Below the pieces are notes generated by a model. That model was not told the origin of the DNA, did no database searches, and saw only the letters and a list, made by a program, of their open reading frames with translations. Shown in pieces: positions 63,136 to 64,000 of a stretch of 64,000 nt of DNA (the first letter of the stretch is position 1; every line of letters begins with the position of its first letter). Both the position numbers and the translations under genes were made by a program. Source of the stretch: Teredinibacter turnerae T7901 (GTDB lineage: Bacteria; Pseudomonadota; Gammaproteobacteria; Pseudomonadales; Cellvibrionaceae); the NCBI RefSeq assembly GCF_000023025.1, contig NC_012997.1, forward strand, positions 542,764-606,763. Direction: 5' to 3'.

Positions 63136-64000
63136 ATGTTTAGTCGTTTTTTTGATTTTTATTTGCGTGGGGTTACCCGCTTTCCAAAACTCACCCTTGG
63201 CGTATTGGCAATTGTGCTGATAGCAGCCCTGACCGGCCTGCCCAACTTTAAATTGGATGCGTCTTCCGATTCTTTGACTCTCGAGCACGACAAGGATCTG
63301 GACTTCTACCGGGAAGTCATTAAACAGTATCAAAGTGGTGATTTCCTGGTAGTGACCTATCGGCCGGAAGCTTCGCTATTCACGCAAGCATCGTTGCAAA
63401 CGCTGCAGGCACTGCGCGATGAGCTGGCGCAAATCGATGGTGTGGTCAGTATTAATTCAATTCTGGATGTACCCTTGCTTTACAGCCCGGTGCAACCACT
63501 GCGGGAAATGGTAAAGAATCCACGCACCTTGCTGACGCCCGGCATGGATTACGACATGGCTAAAAAGGAGTTTTTGTCGAGTCCGGTATATAAGGATTTG
63601 ATTCTTGCTCCCAATGGTCAGACCACCGCACTGCAGCTGAATCTGGCAGTAGACGATAAAGCCATTGACCTCTACCGCACGCGCGATGCGCTGAGTTTGA
63701 AGCAGGATAAAGGCGACATTAGTGCTGAGGAAGTCAGCGAATTGGAGAAAGTGCGGGCAGAACTGCGCGCGCACACCACCGAAGAAGCGCAACAGTCGCG
63801 GGAGCGCGTGGCGCAAATCCGCGCAGTGGTGGAGAAGTATCGCGACCACGCACAGATTTATGTCGGTGGTCTCACCATGATTACCGCCGATATGATTCGG
63901 TTCATTCAAAACGATCTGGTGATTTTCGGCTCCGCCGTTTTGCTATTCATGATTGCGGTACTCGCGGTTATTTTCCGCTCTATTCGTTTCGTTGTTATTC
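63136..64000 (+). CDS. RND/MMPL-family exporter, N-terminal part (runs off the window)
   Basis: From ATG 63136 the frame is open to the window end (288 codons). It starts MFSRFFDFYLRGVTRFPKLT, then helix 1 (LGVLAIVLIAALTGLPNF), followed by SSDSLTLEHDKDLDFYREV, the usual porter-domain start of this RND group. A long periplasmic part with a charged coiled coil (SAEEVSELEKVRAELRAHTT) leads to helix 2 and 3 (LVIFGSAVLLFMIAVLAVIF). Members export lipids or hopanoids, or act in outer-membrane lipid handling; the substrate here is unknown. The frame has no stop within the window. Confidence 0.85.
   Translation, partial: MFSRFFDFYLRGVTRFPKLTLGVLAIVLIAALTGLPNFKLDASSDSLTLEHDKDLDFYREVIKQYQSGDFLVVTYRPEASLFTQASLQTLQALRDELAQIDGVVSINSILDVPLLYSPVQPLREMVKNPRTLLTPGMDYDMAKKEFLSSPVYKDLILAPNGQTTALQLNLAVDDKAIDLYRTRDALSLKQDKGDISAEEVSELEKVRAELRAHTTEEAQQSRERVAQIRAVVEKYRDHAQIYVGGLTMITADMIRFIQNDLVIFGSAVLLFMIAVLAVIFRSIRFVVI

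Overview
The window is a chromosomal segment of a gammaproteobacterium, probably a member of the Cellvibrionaceae such as Teredinibacter or Saccharophagus, or a close relative. The assignment is an inference from three things: the order dksA-gluQ-cbrA-cbrB-pcnB-folK-panB, which is the Pseudomonas-type order; the rpsF-rpsR-(membrane protein)-rplI-dnaB cluster; and a DUF6316 protein. No sequence database was consulted.

Layout. Bases 1-7.7 kb hold surface and secreted functions: the start of an acyltransferase divergent from a membrane LytTR regulator, an SMP-30-like lipoprotein, a secreted DNA/RNA nuclease, and a translationally coupled pair of S9 peptidase paralogues. The second paralogue has lost its nucleophile, its histidine and its HGGP motif. 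Bases about 8.1-15.9 kb are visibly A+T richer. All genes there lie on the minus strand and many are separated by palindromic attC-like sites (RYYYAAC ... GTTRRRY). I read this as a decaying integron cassette array without an integrase in the window. Its cassettes encode a KAP P-loop NTPase, a TIR/deoxyribosyltransferase-like protein, a DUF1272 protein and several unknowns. Four cassette genes carry a frameshift or a premature stop. A phase-preserved 42-bp tandem repeat, a heptanucleotide microsatellite and tRNA-Leu(CAG) separate the array from the conserved chromosome.

Bases 17.3-31.8 kb are housekeeping: rnr, rlmB, the rpsF-rpsR-rplI operon, dnaB, a 25-bp repeat patch, panC-panD, acs, slyD, ppnN, a Smr protein and a MAPEG protein. 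Then come a YfiR-type periplasmic repressor paired with a CHASE8-HAMP-PAS-GGDEF-EAL protein, dxs, ppc, and a lipoprotein hydrolase.

Bases 40.8-51 kb (minus strand) hold dksA, gluQ, a 60-residue two-helix protein (cbrX-like), cbrA, cbrB, then pcnB, folK, a deoxynucleoside kinase and panB. The cbrB-pcnB gap contains a good sigma-54 promoter, an A-rich stretch full of AAnAAn motifs and a terminator. I interpret this as a CrcZ-like Hfq-sequestering small RNA, which would make the locus a complete carbon catabolite control module: CbrA/CbrB would activate the sRNA, and the sRNA would titrate Hfq/Crc.

Bases 51-64 kb contain sfsA, a Rieske protein, a TfoX C-terminal domain protein, an M15 peptidase overlapping a HAD phosphatase, ppa, a hybrid histidine kinase with three receiver domains (two without the phospho-acceptor Asp), mpl-ubiX, a two-FHA membrane protein and the start of an RND/MMPL exporter that runs off the window.
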